From Acridotheres tristis (Eukaryota; Chordata; Aves; Passeriformes; Sturnidae): a DNA stretch of 64,000 nucleotides. Below the pieces are notes generated by a model, which worked only from the letters and a program-made list of their open reading frames with translations, was not told the origin of the DNA and made no database searches. The translations under genes were made by a program, and so were the position numbers. Of the stretch, positions 1 to 13,052 are shown piece by piece. The stretch lies in contig CM072887.1 in assembly GCA_037013685.1 (NCBI GenBank), positions 38,429,154 to 38,493,153 of the forward strand, written 5' to 3'. Numbering within the stretch: the first letter of the stretch is position 1; each line of letters starts with the position of its first letter.

Positions 1-3000
1 CTGAGATGCTTAAAGCAGATGCTTAAAAATAGGTAAGAAAAATGCTGTCAGAATCAGCTACTATTTTACATGTGCTTCCTGTACCAGAGTAACACTTACA
101 GTCAATACCTCCATGCACACTGCTTGTTAAGCACACAGTACGAAGAAGCAATTGGAGGAATAATGCAAAAGGGGTTAGTGAAAGAATAGTATTTGAAGGT
201 TTTGTTTCTCAAGCCATACATCCCTGAATCCAGGAAGAATGTCCCACAGCCTGAGATTATCATACACCATCATTATCATTGGTTTTACTGGTTTTGATAT
301 TCAGTAAAGTATTAGCTAAATAAAGGAAATATTTATTTATTACTTTGTTCTCTTTTATTTCTTGGAATAATTGTTCTTTAGTCAAATATCTGTCATTGAT
401 ATATCCAAAAAATCAGAAATTAATTTAAACAAAATGGGTCTTTACTCTCAGATTTTCCCATTGACTTTCATTTATCTTTTTAGTAGCAAATATCCAGCAT
501 TTCTTTTTATTATGTACTATAATAATAAAAGCTTACTACTCCTGGTTTTACTGCAGTTCTGGACTCATACCTGAAAACTGGTATTCTGTAAAAGTCCTGA
601 TATCATTTTCTTGAAAGGCTTATCTGTAGGCATTAGATATCATGAGATATAAAACCCCATTTTCAAAGCCTAGAAGATCTAGAAAAAATAAACTTTTGTA
701 ATGGTTCATACTTGAGAATACAGCGTTTCTAACCTGTAGAGTAACAAAAACATGAAATGTACATCCAAAAACTATTTTAAATTTATTACTTTATGCTTGC
801 CGCCAATTTCTTTGAATTATTTTTCTTTCAATAAAAGTCATGCAGAGCCGAGAGAGGTTGAAAACAGATGTGAACCCCTGCCCCTCCAGTCTTCTGGGCA
901 TATTTCCCACTGATCTACCAGAAGAGTACGTTTTCAAATAATTTTTAAAATAAGAATTTTGGTCAGAGTTAGCTCTACCCTGAAAAAGTGTACCTCTGCA
1001 TACCAGGACAGAGTAATATATATACTGTTATATATACACTGTTAGAGCTCTCTCCCAGCATTACAAACAATCTCCTGTTTTTCTAGAGGACAGAGAGTCT
1101 TTTGTCATCAAAGCAAGTGTTTCGTCAGAGCTCAAGTATGGAAAGAGGTTTTGTTTCACAGGGGAGAACACATGGGTCAGGGTAAATTTTAAATAGCTCA
1201 GCTTTCCATCTAAAATGAAGCCTCACTGTGACTTTGAGATCATTAGAACACATGAGATCCCCATCAAAACACCGAGGCTGCTCTCTATCACGGAGCCAGC
1301 TGTATTCCTAAAGGCTTCAGTGAAGCTTAACCAAAAATTCTGCAAGGAGGTCCATCAGCTTCCTGAAGGAGACTGGGGTTCTACAAGGAGAGGACTTTCT
1401 TTAACAACAACAAATACAGGTCACCACTCTGATCCTCCACTCACATTCTTAGAACAAGATTCATATCATTTCGTTTATTACTCTGGTAGGTGGAAAAGGA
1501 CTTTAAAATGGGAAACAGTGATCTGGTCTTAAGGCAACTGAGATTTTCTTTGTGTTCATCTGGTTCTCTGTCCCTAAGGCCTTTTGGTCCAACAGAGATG
1601 TATTCATTCATGGAACACACAACATGAAACAAAGTAGACTTATAACCTTCCTTTGCCAAAGGTTGTTGTTATACATGGGGAAATAAATCTGAAGTGGAAT
1701 TAACTTTTCAGTTACTTGCTATCTGGCCTCTTTCTTTTTTTGAGCACATGGTTAACATGGGAGCGCTAGTGTCAATTATTTTAATGATTTTTAATATTTG
1801 GGACAATTTTTCCAATTGTTTTGGTAGTCAACAATTGTGAATAACACCCTACCATTATTTTTGTAAATGGAGAAACAAAAACAAACACTTGTAACTCAAA
1901 AGTTAGTATAATAACATCTTTTAGAATGTTACATAAATCTGTTAAATAGTGAAGCTACTTGTTTTTTTAGATAAAGCTCAGAAGACCTGAATATATTTTA
2001 ATACAATATTAAATATGTTCATACATAATAACAGTAATTAACCTCCCAGACAATGTCATCGTAAGAATGCAAACTAAAAATTTGCCTTTCATGTTGAAAA
2101 TATTTCTTCCTTTACAGGTTTTGTACTAAAAGTAAAAATAAAAAATAAATAGACACTGTGACTATTATAAACGGAGCTTACTCAAAGGAAATTTCATATT
2201 TTAATCAGGAGATAAACATTGTCTGTATAATACTGTGTAACACTGGACATTTAATGACCTCCTGAAATTCCTATTCACACAATTAATTTGATGAAGCATT
2301 GCATTGGACGCAGAAATGCCAAAACAAAAAAAAGATCCTGTGTAAAAAAATCTTCGGTTTAATTACCGGGTTTTTTTACCATATTGGAAGAGCTGTAAAA
2401 AGATATAATTTTCTTTATAAAATATAATTTTCGCATTATGTATCTGAAAATAGATAGCTTTTAACTTCCCCTATTTTGTTGGCTGTTCCAGCAAGCAAAC
2501 ATGACTTGTCACTAACACTCTCTGCTTTTCATTGTTTTACTGTGTGACAGCATCCCTCGTTCATGAAATGTAGATTTACCTGTAATTTATAATGAATAAA
2601 TAAATTGTCATTAATGACTTTGAGTAGCAATTTTTAATCTCAACAATCTTTAAATTTTATGTATATAAAATGGCAAATTCACTGAGATCTTCATTTTGCT
2701 TTTCTGCATGAAATCAGTAGCTTGAATTATTTGCCTGCCTCTTCAAGGAAGCAAATCTAGCCAAAAAAAAAAAAAAAAAAAAAAGGTAATTTTATTTTAT
2801 TTCTAATGAGAGTTATTTGATCACTAAAATCCCTGAGTGACTTCAGGACCAGCTGTGAGCCAGGGCTCTGGAACTGAACTTCAGAAGATTTCAGGAAACG
2901 TTCTTAATGCAGGCTCCACTTTCAATTTAAAAAATACCGATGTGGATGACTCGTTCTAAAACACTTTCAGCATTCTGTGTTCCACTAGAGTGAGACCCAA

Positions 3001-3829
3001 GCAATGGGTAGGGCTGTACAGAAACAGGAGCAGGGCTTTGGGCTCCGTGGGCTGCTCGGCTGCACATTTTGGAAAGGAACTGATACAGCACTGTGGGGGA
3101 TGGATTTTTCTGTCCCACACCTAGCACTAGTTACAAGTTACAGCGAAATAAACTCCTGAAACAGCAAATGAAATCAGAAAGAACAGTGTATCCCGGTGAC
3201 ATCTTTGGAAACAACCTGTGAAACCAGTAGTCTGGTATATGTAAAATAATGTTTAAGAACAGATGTGACATCCTTTGGCACTGACCGCTCAATACATCTG
3301 TGCCTACGTGCAGTCTTTGGGACTTTGGTGACTGTACCTCGCAGAGCCCGGTAGAAATAATTCCCTGCTATGAAGAATGACAGCAAGGAAAGTGCAGCTT
3401 TAGCTTTCCTCTGGAACTTCTGTCCTCAGGAGTTTTGAAGCTATATTTGTTAAGTGGCACGTCATATCCGCACTTAGAGATTTAAATACATACAGTACCA
3501 CTTCTCTGGGTATATATGAATCTGCTCATGTGTACTGGGTCTTTAGGTGGCTGGGATTTAAAGAGTGAATGCTCCCATACCTGCTTGACTGGAATATTTG
3601 TCCCTTTGAATCCAAATTAACAGCTTTTTAAAGGACCGCCAAAATCCTCCCACACTTAGCGAATTATTTTGGCATCTGCAGTAACAGAGCATGATGCTCA
3701 CAGTTACTAGAAGCTCCTCTGCTTTTTCATTATTCAGTCCTTTATGCCTCTGAAAAAAACCCCCAACCAACTAACCAACCAAACAAAAACAATCCGAAAA
3801 ACCTAAGGTGGACTAAGAAGACCAGGGCT
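1..3829. other. Intergenic, AT-rich, no gene recognised
   Basis: Only short chance frames are present (up to 105 codons). I checked for brachyury T-box words such as MLNSLHKYEPR and MKAPVSF in the frames and saw none. The A22 run at 2763 is the only repeat. Confidence 0.6.
2763..2784. repeat. A22 homopolymer
   Basis: An uninterrupted adenine run with no recognisable retrocopy upstream of it, so probably a simple repeat and not a retroposon tail. Confidence 0.9.
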
Positions 3830-4290
3830 CCTGGGAAACACGGAGTTAACACCAGCCGGTTTTGTTGCCAGGCGTAGGAAATAGCTCACCCCGGCAGTCA
3901 ATTTGCCTAATTGATTAGAAGGCTGATTGCAGCGGCGAAGGAGGCGATACCCGGGGGGATGTGTATGCACAGAGGCTTCCCAGGAATGGGGGCTCCTGCG
4001 CTGGGAAATCATTCCCACCCCCCATCCTATGGATGGGCACCCCGCCCATCTCCAGCGGGTCGGACTCGGAGAGACGGGCGCAGCAGGGCAGGGAGCCCCG
4101 GTGTCACCTCCCCGGTGTCACCTCGGGCCCCAGCGGGCACAGAGCCCATCCCGGCCGGGAATACCCTCAGCCCCCTGCGGAGAGGCTCTTCCGAGGGACA
4201 AACCTTGTTTTGCCCACCCAAGCGCTCCCCACCCTCAGTCGCTCAGGGGTTTGCTGCTGCTGCGTTCCCTGCTCCAGGGCTGCTCCCAGC
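3830..4290. promoter_or_regulatory. Orphan CpG-rich block far from any recognised gene
   Basis: A short island of CpG-dense sequence stands in AT-rich surroundings (GCGGCGAAGGAGGCGATACCC, CGGGTCGGACTCGGAGAGACGG). Three overlapping plus-strand frames of 132-139 codons are open across it, and their peptides are Pro/Gly/Arg-rich and unlike any family I know. The openness follows from base composition, so I do not call a gene. It may be a promoter of a non-coding RNA or an enhancer island of the presumed TBXT domain. It also contains a perfect 14-bp tandem duplication. Confidence 0.5.
4096..4123. repeat. Perfect 14-bp tandem duplication inside the CpG block
   Basis: The unit CCCCGGTGTCACCT occurs twice head to tail with no spacer. 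Confidence 0.9.
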
Positions 4291-5904
4291 AGGGACCAGA
4301 GATGGTCTTGCACTTTTCCTTCCAATTTAGTTGTGGTACACAATAAAAGGACAAAATGAATCCACTGATACCGTGGTTCTCAGTACTGGAAGAGGAGCTC
4401 AAGTTTCATTACAGCAGTTTAAGCTTTGAGTTGCAGCAATACCAACCATTCTGAAAAATTGAGTGAGGGCGGCGAGTGCCCGCGGTCCCCGGGCTGCGTG
4501 GTTCTCTAATCCTCTCTCGGGATGCTGCCCTGGCACTCCCAGGACAGTAACCCAGCCCCTCGTCTGGGCTTTTCCAGCTTGGCTTCATTACTATTACCAT
4601 GATAAAGACCAGCTTTTTTTTTTCCTCCGACTTCCCTTTTTAAGTCTCTACTTGCTCTTGACTTTTCTGAATTTCTCTTTGAAACCTTGACACTTTGGTC
4701 GTTCTCCCAGACAGATCTAATTACAGGAGTTCAAATAAACCTTGGGGTTTTTTGTTGGGCTGGGAGGTGAGGGAGAGGAGAAAGCATGGATAACAGAGAC
4801 ATGCTGTGAAGATTTTCTGGAAGAACTCACCTCCTGACAAGGCTCTTCAGGTCTTCTCTGCAATTCTGAGTGGCCAAAAAGTTGAAGCTGTGGGACATAA
4901 TCCAACATCCAGGTTTAGCATAAAACAGAAATACCAAAACATGAGTCTAACAGGATAAGTATGAATTGGAGGCTGCCAACTCTTTCCATGTGCAATACTC
5001 TGACTTCTTCCAATAACACTTCGCCATTCTTACCTTGAAAAAAACATAACAGTTTAAATTTTAAAAATAAGAAAAACCCATGTAAAGGCTCATTCAAACC
5101 ATCACACTGTGAAACGGCCTGGTTGCTTACAGTCTGCTACAGCACTCATTTGGTGCTGAAGTGAACAAAAATGCCTTTTAACTTTTTCCCTCCGTATCTC
5201 CAGGATTCGCTGGATTTCCTGGACAGTTCCCAAACCCCAAACCATTACTGATCCCCATGTTGCTAGGGTTGCAAGACATTACCAAAAAAAAAAAAAAAAA
5301 AAATTCTGGGACCTTTATGAAAACTTCTCTGTCTGATCCAGACATGACAGAACTCAGGTCAGCTTTCCTGAGAGCAGCACGATTTCAGTCATGGCTCACC
5401 TGGGGGTTGTTTCCAGAGGTTTTCCTGTATGTCAGTACCAAAAAAGGCAGTCAGCTAGGGAGGGCAACATAGCCATCATCAAAACCCAGGGTAAAAGGGA
5501 GAGCTATGACAGGGGTTGACTTTTGCCCTGCTGACATCTGTAAATCACAAAGACACATGGGAAAACTGAGCCTAGCCTCGACAGAATAATTATGTTGTTA
5601 TCACCAATTCAATATTTAGTTCTGTCACTAGAGGTGCTAATGCATTTTTAGGAAATCAGGCTTTATTTCTATCGTTGTTTCTACGTATGTAAGGCTAGAT
5701 GTTGTTTCTTTTTCTCCCATTACTTCCCAACTCCTTTTCCAGGCTGTAAGTCCTTGTATACCCATACACTTCATCAGAGAGGCTCCTGATTTAGTGTTCT
5801 GAGGACCACTATTAGAACCACTAGACACAGCTCTAATCCTTTTGACAAACTCTATTTGTATTCCTCCTGTATTAATCTTGGAGTCCATAATACATCACGT
5901 AGTG
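4291..5904. other. Intergenic, nothing but a poly(A) tract
   Basis: No recognisable gene or mobile element. The only notable item is the A20 run at 5284. Confidence 0.55.
5284..5303. repeat. A20 homopolymer
   Basis: An uninterrupted adenine run. No LINE or retrocopy body is recognisable to its left. Confidence 0.9.
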
Positions 5905-6335
5905 ACAGAGTAGTGGATAATTTTATTAAAGCTGTGGATGACACCAGGTGGGAAGAGACTACAAGGAAGTCGAGTTTAGAATACTAAGTGATTTGGATAA
6001 ATTGAAGGCATGGTCTGAAGCAACAGCAGCAGGCTATCCAAATGCAAGACAGTGCTCACAGGCAGGAGTAATGCACTGCATGAAGCCAGGCTGCCAAGCA
6101 GCTGCTTAGGGCGTGAGATGAGAGCTGAGTAACTACCAAGGGTTGCAAGCCTTGCAAACCCAAACACTGCAGGAGGAACCAGAAGCATAAATCCAGGCTG
6201 GAAATCACAAAAAGATAATAATTCAGTCATTGTGCTGTGTTACATCTTTGAGGCAGTGCCACATCCAGATGTGTGTGAGCTGCTTCAAGTGGGACACTGA
6301 AGCAGAACAATGAAGGTCAACAGAAGTTCTGAAAA
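5905..6335 (+). mobile_element. Ancient, degraded CR1 LINE fragment (end of ORF2 region)
   Basis: Several spaced blocks resemble the reverse-transcriptase end of CR1 in the right order. GATGACACCAGGTGGGAAGAG is near 5937, GATTTGGATAAATTGAAGG near 5991, AATGCAAGACAGTGCTCAC near 6040, and GAGGCAGTGCCACATCCAGATG near 6250. The frame is destroyed by stops and indels. It is much older than the minus-strand CR1 at 42321. The boundaries are estimates. Confidence 0.55.
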
Positions 6336-7057
6336 TGCAAGCAATTAAAATGGTGATAGCTTAAAAAAAAAAAACTGAAGAAACTATGATCTGCAAGTCT
6401 GTGTAAAGGAACTGATAGGGTTTTTTCCTATATATTTTGTTACTGGGAAAAAATAATCTAAAAATAATTTTTAAAAGGAGGAATGACTCTAGTTGCAGGA
6501 AAAAGGTTAAGGTTCCAGTTTGAGAAATACATATTTTAAAGGAAAGGAGATGGGGAATCTGGACCAAGTTTGACAAGGAAAGCAGGTCCCTGAGAAAAGG
6601 TTATATAAATATCTATTAATGATGAGTGAGTATTATCTGAGGCTGCACTGGGAAGACGAGTGGCTTAGATTATCTTTTCTTTAAAATAAAGGAATCTTCC
6701 AGTTCTACAGTTCCAATAGCAAATTCAGCCTAAAGTTTTTGCAGTAACAGAATTTTCCAAAATCCAATCCCTTAAAAAAAATATACAGGTTTTGAGAGAG
6801 TCTCATAAAAATAAACCGAAATATTTATGAGCTATGCTATTGATTCACCTGTATTTTACCATCCTCTACAAAAAGCTGTTATCTGTTCATATTTTATTGT
6901 AATATATTAGGGAAAAAAATTGTCTTGTGCTTAACTACGTAGAGAGTGCAACAAGCCATCAACTCTAGGCAGACTTTTTAAGGCCATTAGTATATAAAAA
7001 TTACTTCTGAAAACACCATGAAGTCTGTCTACAGTACCTGACCTTAAATTAAATCAA

Positions 7058-7082
7058 CACTCCTAAACTAGGAGTGACGTCA
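7058..7082. promoter_or_regulatory. 8-bp palindrome overlapping a perfect CRE
   Basis: CACTCCTA and TAGGAGTG pair around AAC. The right arm merges into TGACGTCA (7075-7082), the full palindromic cAMP-response element. CREB/ATF family binding to that octamer is well known; use at this site is inference. Confidence 0.4.
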
Positions 7083-8669
7083 GCTAAAGAGAACCATCAA
7101 TCTGCAAGCTCCCTAGTATGCTTTTCTGTTAATTCTTAAGTCCAGAGATAGAAAAGAAAAATCAAGGAATGACAGACTGATTTATTATACTAGAGTATAT
7201 ACTAGATTACTAAAAATAGATTATGTACAAATAAATTAAATAATATCTTAAACTAATTTACATAAATATTTTTCTTTACCTACGATATATCAAATTATGT
7301 ACTTCAACTACAGTTTATCAACATGAATCTAAGCATTCTTTTTAATTTTCTGCTTTAAAATATTGTATAAAAAATCGCGTAAGAATAATTACTCCATGCT
7401 CCAACATTTTTTTTTAAGTTATGCAAATCACCTGTGTATAACACAATTCAGTTTGGTGTCCCCTTTTTCCCTTTTTTGAAACTTTTAAAACACACTGACA
7501 CACTGGACCACATTCAACTCCTGTATGAAGCTAAATTTCTATCTGAATTTGGTGGATTTATAGTAATATCCAATGTTACTTTTTCTTTCAAGCAGAGAAC
7601 AGACTCAAGACTACTGCAGTTACACAGCACAATGAAGTTTTATGTCATTGGTATTACATCTTGGGACTTTACTGTGAGATCATTTTATACTTCATATCAG
7701 GACAGTAGATAATTCTGTTGATTTTTTTTCCCTCGTTCATTCTGAAAGATTTTTTGTATCCCCAGTAAATTCCCAAATTAATTTTTTGAGGCTAGAGCAA
7801 CACTCACTGAACTTGTTCAGGATTTGACTGTATTATCCTTTTATCACCCCACAGAAATTCTCTACCTGGTAGATAGCTCATTCAGTTCTGAATTACTAGA
7901 GTTTTATCTTTGGATCTCACCCTAACAAAGATGATAAATACCAGAATACTTACTCTTAAGCCTTGTAAATTAAACGCATATAGCTCCTATATGGATGACA
8001 ACAGCAGTTTGCATTTTCTCCCTGAACACACTTTAACATGCATAGACAGGAGTGGGGATATACTAGTTCAAAGTGAGCTTTTGGCCTCTTGGGGGCACAG
8101 GAAAGTTTGGTTGCTGCAGCAATTGCAATTCCTTTACAGGATCCCTCCAATTTGGATTTCAGCTACAATAGCACAAATCAAAAGCAGCCTCCTCATGCTA
8201 GCATGGATATCGAGCAGAAGTTAACACTATATACGTATAATAAAAAAATTCAACCTGTGAGTCCTGGAGGTGTGTCCTTGTTGCTATGGGAGTGGTAATC
8301 ATCAATTTCCTGGCTGGTATGGGCTCCAAGTACCCTTCAACAGAGCTTTAATGTTGTTTTTCACACTTGCAAAAGATACAGATTTTAGCTGTAGTTCAGG
8401 CGTTCCCAAGTGAAATAAACTCTTTTCCCTGATATTGTGCTAGCATATTTAACTTAACAAAGCAGAACAAAACAAACAAAGAACAAATAAAACCAAGCCC
8501 AACCAAAAAAAAGATTAAAAAAAATTTTAAAAAAAATAGTCATGTTGTGATGAAACCCTTACAGTGTTACCTTCAACATTCCCAACAACCTCCTGCCAGA
8601 AACCATTCAAACTGGTGGCTCAGTGTACCTGAGACAGCTAATTAAAAAAGGAAGTGGTCAAAGTCATGC

Positions 8670-8727
8670 TTTTTTGTTGGTGGTTTTTTTTTTGTTTGTT
8701 TTGGTTTTTTTGTTGTTTTTTTTTTGT
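8670..8727. repeat. T-rich low-complexity tract
   Basis: T runs broken by single and double G (TTTTGTTGGTGG, TTTGTTTGTTTTGG). It is strongly strand-asymmetric. Confidence 0.85.
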
Positions 8728-10157
8728 AAACTTCAAAGGTGATCCCTCTCCTTCCTCCTCTTTACATTTTACTGTCTGGCTTTCTGCCCATCCTGCAGCT
8801 GTTGGCTGAGCCTGTCTTTCATGGCGTCAAACCTGCCTCCTCACGGTCCATAAAGTTACAGCAGAGATCGTGATACGCAGGTGTGGAAAAGCCAGAAGTG
8901 CAAGATGGGCTCGTTAATGATTTTTCTGGCACCCCATGCTGAGCTGCTGAAAAAAACAGAGAGCAGCTCGCAGAAGGCAAGGGACTCTTTGTTTGCAGAG
9001 GTATTTGAGATTGTATTACCTCTCCCACAGCAAAGGTGTTGGGTTTTCACTTTAAGGGCTGTTTACAGAAATGATTCACCTTTTATACTGCTTTTAAAAA
9101 ATGCTTTGAGGCTTTAATTGGACACGGGATTTACATCACACCAGTATGAAAACTCTTACTTTTCATTTATCCCCCCATTAAATCATTCAGTGATCTTACT
9201 CAGTGATAAGCAGCCACCTCCCATTGTGTGGACTTCACAGAGGAAAATAAAAATCAATCACTAGGGATTCATTTATGTCATAAACTTTCATCTGGAAATT
9301 TCTGCAGCCATTTACATGTGGGCAATGAAGGCAGAGGGGACCAACTGCTGGGGGAGAAAAGAACAAAACAGGAAAAAACTCAATGATTTTCGGTTGTTCT
9401 TGAAATAACTGAACAATTTAATAAACTGTATCTAAAACTCTTATCTTATAAAAGTCACTTAAAAGTCTGCTTTATTTTAAACGGTCCTTGAGATGTGAAC
9501 TATAGATGTAGGTCTAAAGAACAACTTTTAGCAACTCCAGCTCAAGATTTTTAGAAATGGGTGCCTGAAACGAATAGTCTACAGGAACCATTTTCCAAAA
9601 CACACAAGTGGCACATGATATTCTCCACTACTCAGAATCAATGGGACTTGAATTTTCAGATCATCCAAACACCAAGGCATGGCCTGGATTTCACAAAATA
9701 TTTAGTGCCCAACTTCAACTAGTGTCCCTATCTCTCTGTAGGAGAGAGAGCCTGAACAGCTGCTTGTGGGCTTTAAATCTGCCCCTGAGCCCCTAATTAG
9801 GTGTGGGATGCCAGCACTTCTGCAACCTCTAGGTCCTAGATTCCCTACCACCCCAAATTTTAGACATTTGTATTTTAACCTAGGAGCTTTACACCAATGT
9901 TTTAAAGCTGGGCAGCATTTTGGTGCTAAAAAAGAGTGAGCAAATGACTGAGAGAAGCAGCAAGTGAGGAACATATTGCAAAGGGATGGAAGGTTTAAAA
10001 GGAGTTTTAGTGAGTCAGAAAAGTGTCAGCTGCACTGTCATCTCTGCTGTTTGCTCATACAGCAAAAGCTTAGAGAGGGAGGGACTTGTCTACACAAAGC
10101 TACTGGGCATCACCCAGATCTCAAAGCTCTCAGTTCTGCAGCTGCTTATCCATCTAG

Positions 10158-10162
10158 ACCTA
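10158..10162. repeat. Target-site duplication ACCTA, left copy
   Basis: The five bases directly before the LTR are identical to the five directly after it (10739-10743). They fix the element's ends and its insertion type. Confidence 0.85.
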
Positions 10163-10738
10163 TGCTATGGTTTAACCCCAGCCAGCAGACAAACCCCACT
10201 CACTCACTCCCCCATCAGCAGGATCAGGGAGAGAATCAGAAGGGTAAAAGAAAACTTGTGACTTGAGACAAAGGCTGTTTAATAGGGAAAGGAAAAGCCA
10301 CACAAATAAACAAAGCAAAACAAGAAATTAATTCACTTACCATGGGCAGGCAGGTGTTCAGCCATCTCCTGGACAGCAGAGCCCCATCACATGCAATGGC
10401 CACTTGGGAAGACAAAGGCCATCACTCCAAAGATCTCCCTGTGTGCTTCTTCCCCTACCTTATACACTGAACATGATGTCATGTGGTTTGAAATGTCCCT
10501 TTGCTCAGCTGGGGACCTGTCCTGGCTATGTCTCCTTCCAGCCTTCCATTCACCCCCAACTTCCTCATCAGTGTGGCCATAGGAAAAGCAGAAAAGGCCT
10601 TGATTCTGTGCAAGCCCTACTCAGCAATAAAAGAAACATCTCAATATTATCAACCTTGTGTTCAGCACAAATCCATAACACAGCCCCATAGAAGCCACTG
10701 TGAAGAAAGTTGATTCTTCCCCAGACAAAACCAGCACA
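10163..10738 (-). mobile_element. Solo LTR of an ERVL-type avian endogenous retrovirus, with 5-bp target duplication
   Basis: Read on the minus strand, this 576-bp element starts TGTGCTGGTTTTG and ends GGGGTTAAACCATAGCA, so it has TG...CA termini. It is flanked on both sides by the same 5 bases, ACCTA (10158-10162 and 10739-10743). A 5-bp duplication is typical of ERVL (class III) insertions. A TATAAG box lies at 10459-10464 and an ATTAAA poly(A)-like signal at 10278-10283, in the correct LTR order. The sequence matches a family I know from Neoavian genomes (ends TGTCCTGGTTTCAGC...GGTTAAACCA). No gag, pol or env sequence adjoins it, so it is a solo LTR left by recombination. Confidence 0.88.
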
Positions 10739-10743
10739 ACCTA
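10739..10743. repeat. Target-site duplication ACCTA, right copy
   Basis: This is the partner of the left copy at 10158-10162, with an exact match. Confidence 0.85.
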
Positions 10744-13052
10744 TATGATTGATGTGCCCTCTCTGACAAGCAGCCATAGACGAATTTCAAGCTCCTGACC
10801 AGCTCACATATTTTTTTCCTAATATTTTATTTTCACTAACAACTATTTCTGATGCAGCAATTCCTAGAAACTCAAAGCAGGACTGGGAGCAGTCACAAAC
10901 CTGAAGTCAAGCAGAGCTAACCATAAATGGGCTGAATCCAGGTGCACGATGCTTCTGCAGCTGCTTCAGCAGTTGGTTGTGCCATTCAGTGGCTTATGAA
11001 GTTCTGAGGCATCTGGACATCTCTTCAAGAGAGACCAGTAGGAACCAGAATTTTTACTGTCTGCAACAGTAAAAAATGCAGTGTGGTCTTCTCCATGCCT
11101 CAAGTCAGAGCTGGCATGGCATGGCTTTGCTGACAAGCAAATGAATGGAGCACTCTTCTAAAGCCATCAGGGAATGATTTGCATGGATTTCATGCTGCTC
11201 CTAAATCAAATTCTGTTAGCAGAATTCTAAGGGAACTTGGTATATGTAAGATGCTGTCTCTCCTATTTTCCAATAACTGCTGTGGAAACAGTGCTTGGAC
11301 CTTCAGCATGGAAATACAGCACAAACTGTCCAACCCAGGACTCAACAAAGATGGTCCGTGACCTAAAAAAACAACCAAAGCTCAGAAACCTAACTCAGGA
11401 ACAGAACTGTCAGAGTACTCTTGTACAGCAAGGAAATATGGAAAGAGACATAGAGAAGGTAACCACTCTCTATATTTTTACTGCAAACTTATTTCCCAGC
11501 TGTCAGAGGGAAGAGTAAGGTGAGCTCATGAATAATTGCTTCTGCAGGTTCCCTTGACCGCCAGACTAATCTTTAGCTATCCATCCTGCAGCACTCTGTA
11601 ATAACCTTCCCACTGTGTGTCAGCAGATAGATTTTTTACAGCAAAGCACAAGAAAACAAAATAGTTTTTAAAACCAAAAATCTCGATAGCCTTTGTGCTG
11701 CACTCACAAATCACCTCATAACATGAACTGGCCTTTCTCCTTATGTTTGTGATGCCTCAAAATATCTTCCCATCTGTAGGTATCATAGTTCATGACAACT
11801 GCTCTGCCATCAGCTTTCCAAGAAAGAAGCTCTAACCTTGCAGCTCTGGAGGGTTATGAGCCAGTGCTTCCACAATGAATTTTTTTTTAAAAAAAAGCAT
11901 ATTAGGAACTGAAAAGCTGAGGGAGACTGGATACGGAGGGGGAGGTGTTGCTGAGTACTGTGGTAAATTATTTGCTGTGCCACAGGACTCCTCTTTAGCC
12001 ACATGCACACTATAAAGTCTTTTTGCATTACAACTCTCTTCTCTGGTGATGATGGCAATACTCTGCAATAATAACTCTGTAGAATAATAATAACTGTAGA
12101 AATGGCTACCACGTGCAGTTCTGGTAAGGTCAATGGAAAAAGCTGCTGAAAAAATAGCTTTAATTTCATACACTCATCTTAGCAATTATAGAGCAAAATT
12201 CAGCTGAAAGGAGCCAGCAAGGGCTGGGGTTTTCACATTTACCGTAGGAAATACTTGTTCTGTTTCTTTTTGGGGCTCTGTGTGTTTATGAGAACGAGGC
12301 AGCCATTGGCAGGGTGCTGATCCCAGCAGCCTGGCTGGGTGCTGTGGGCAGAAGAAAGAAAACAAAGTCAGCAGGATGAATTTTATACATGGGATATTCA
12401 ACTCACGATAGTTTATTTGCCCCTTGATATGCCATCCTAAAATTAATCTTCCCCTGGAAAAAAGTAACTAACATAACATGCAGGAATGTTTTAGAGATAA
12501 TGTTTTCCTTATGGAAGCCAACCTCCATTTATTTGAAAGAAAAAAGACTTCTGAAGAGGACCACATTATGTTTCATCTATGCTTCACTCTCTTCTCATCC
12601 TGTGTATTTTCTTTCCATTGGGCTGTATTCTTCACTAATCTACTTTCAATGGAAGCAGAGAATAAATGATTTAGTGTCAGCAAAACAGGTCCACTTTTAC
12701 AAGGGCATATCTGAAGTAACCCTTCCCTCTTATGTCTCAGCCAAAACAGGTGGAAATTATCAGCTACAGGAGGTCTCCTCCCCTCCTCCTAGTATTTGTA
12801 CAGCGACGTAATCAGCCATATCAAGAAAGCATCTCCAAACTAACCTGAAGAAAAATTAGAGAGTGGAATGGGGAGATGATTTTCCTGCAGATCAGAACTA
12901 AGATCTGCCTCCCAACACAGGGGGTGTGGGATCCAGCAGGAGCACAAGCAGGGAAGAGCTGGAGTTGACAAATTAACTTTACACAGCACACTTACATCAA
13001 TCCAAAATTGCTGTGAAACTAAAGTCCTGGCAGTCAAAAATTAAGAATAAAG

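Larger units (their letters stand above)
6336..10157. other. Intergenic, candidate CRE palindrome and T-rich tract only
   Basis: There is no gene. An octamer ATGCAAAT near 7423 lies beside an E-box (CACCTG). The T-rich tract at 8670 is the only clear repeat. Confidence 0.55.

Noticed and set aside
2763..2784. Poly(A) run as the tail of a retrocopy
   Set aside because: There is no recognisable mRNA-derived sequence or LINE 3' end upstream and no flanking duplication. The same applies to 5284-5303.
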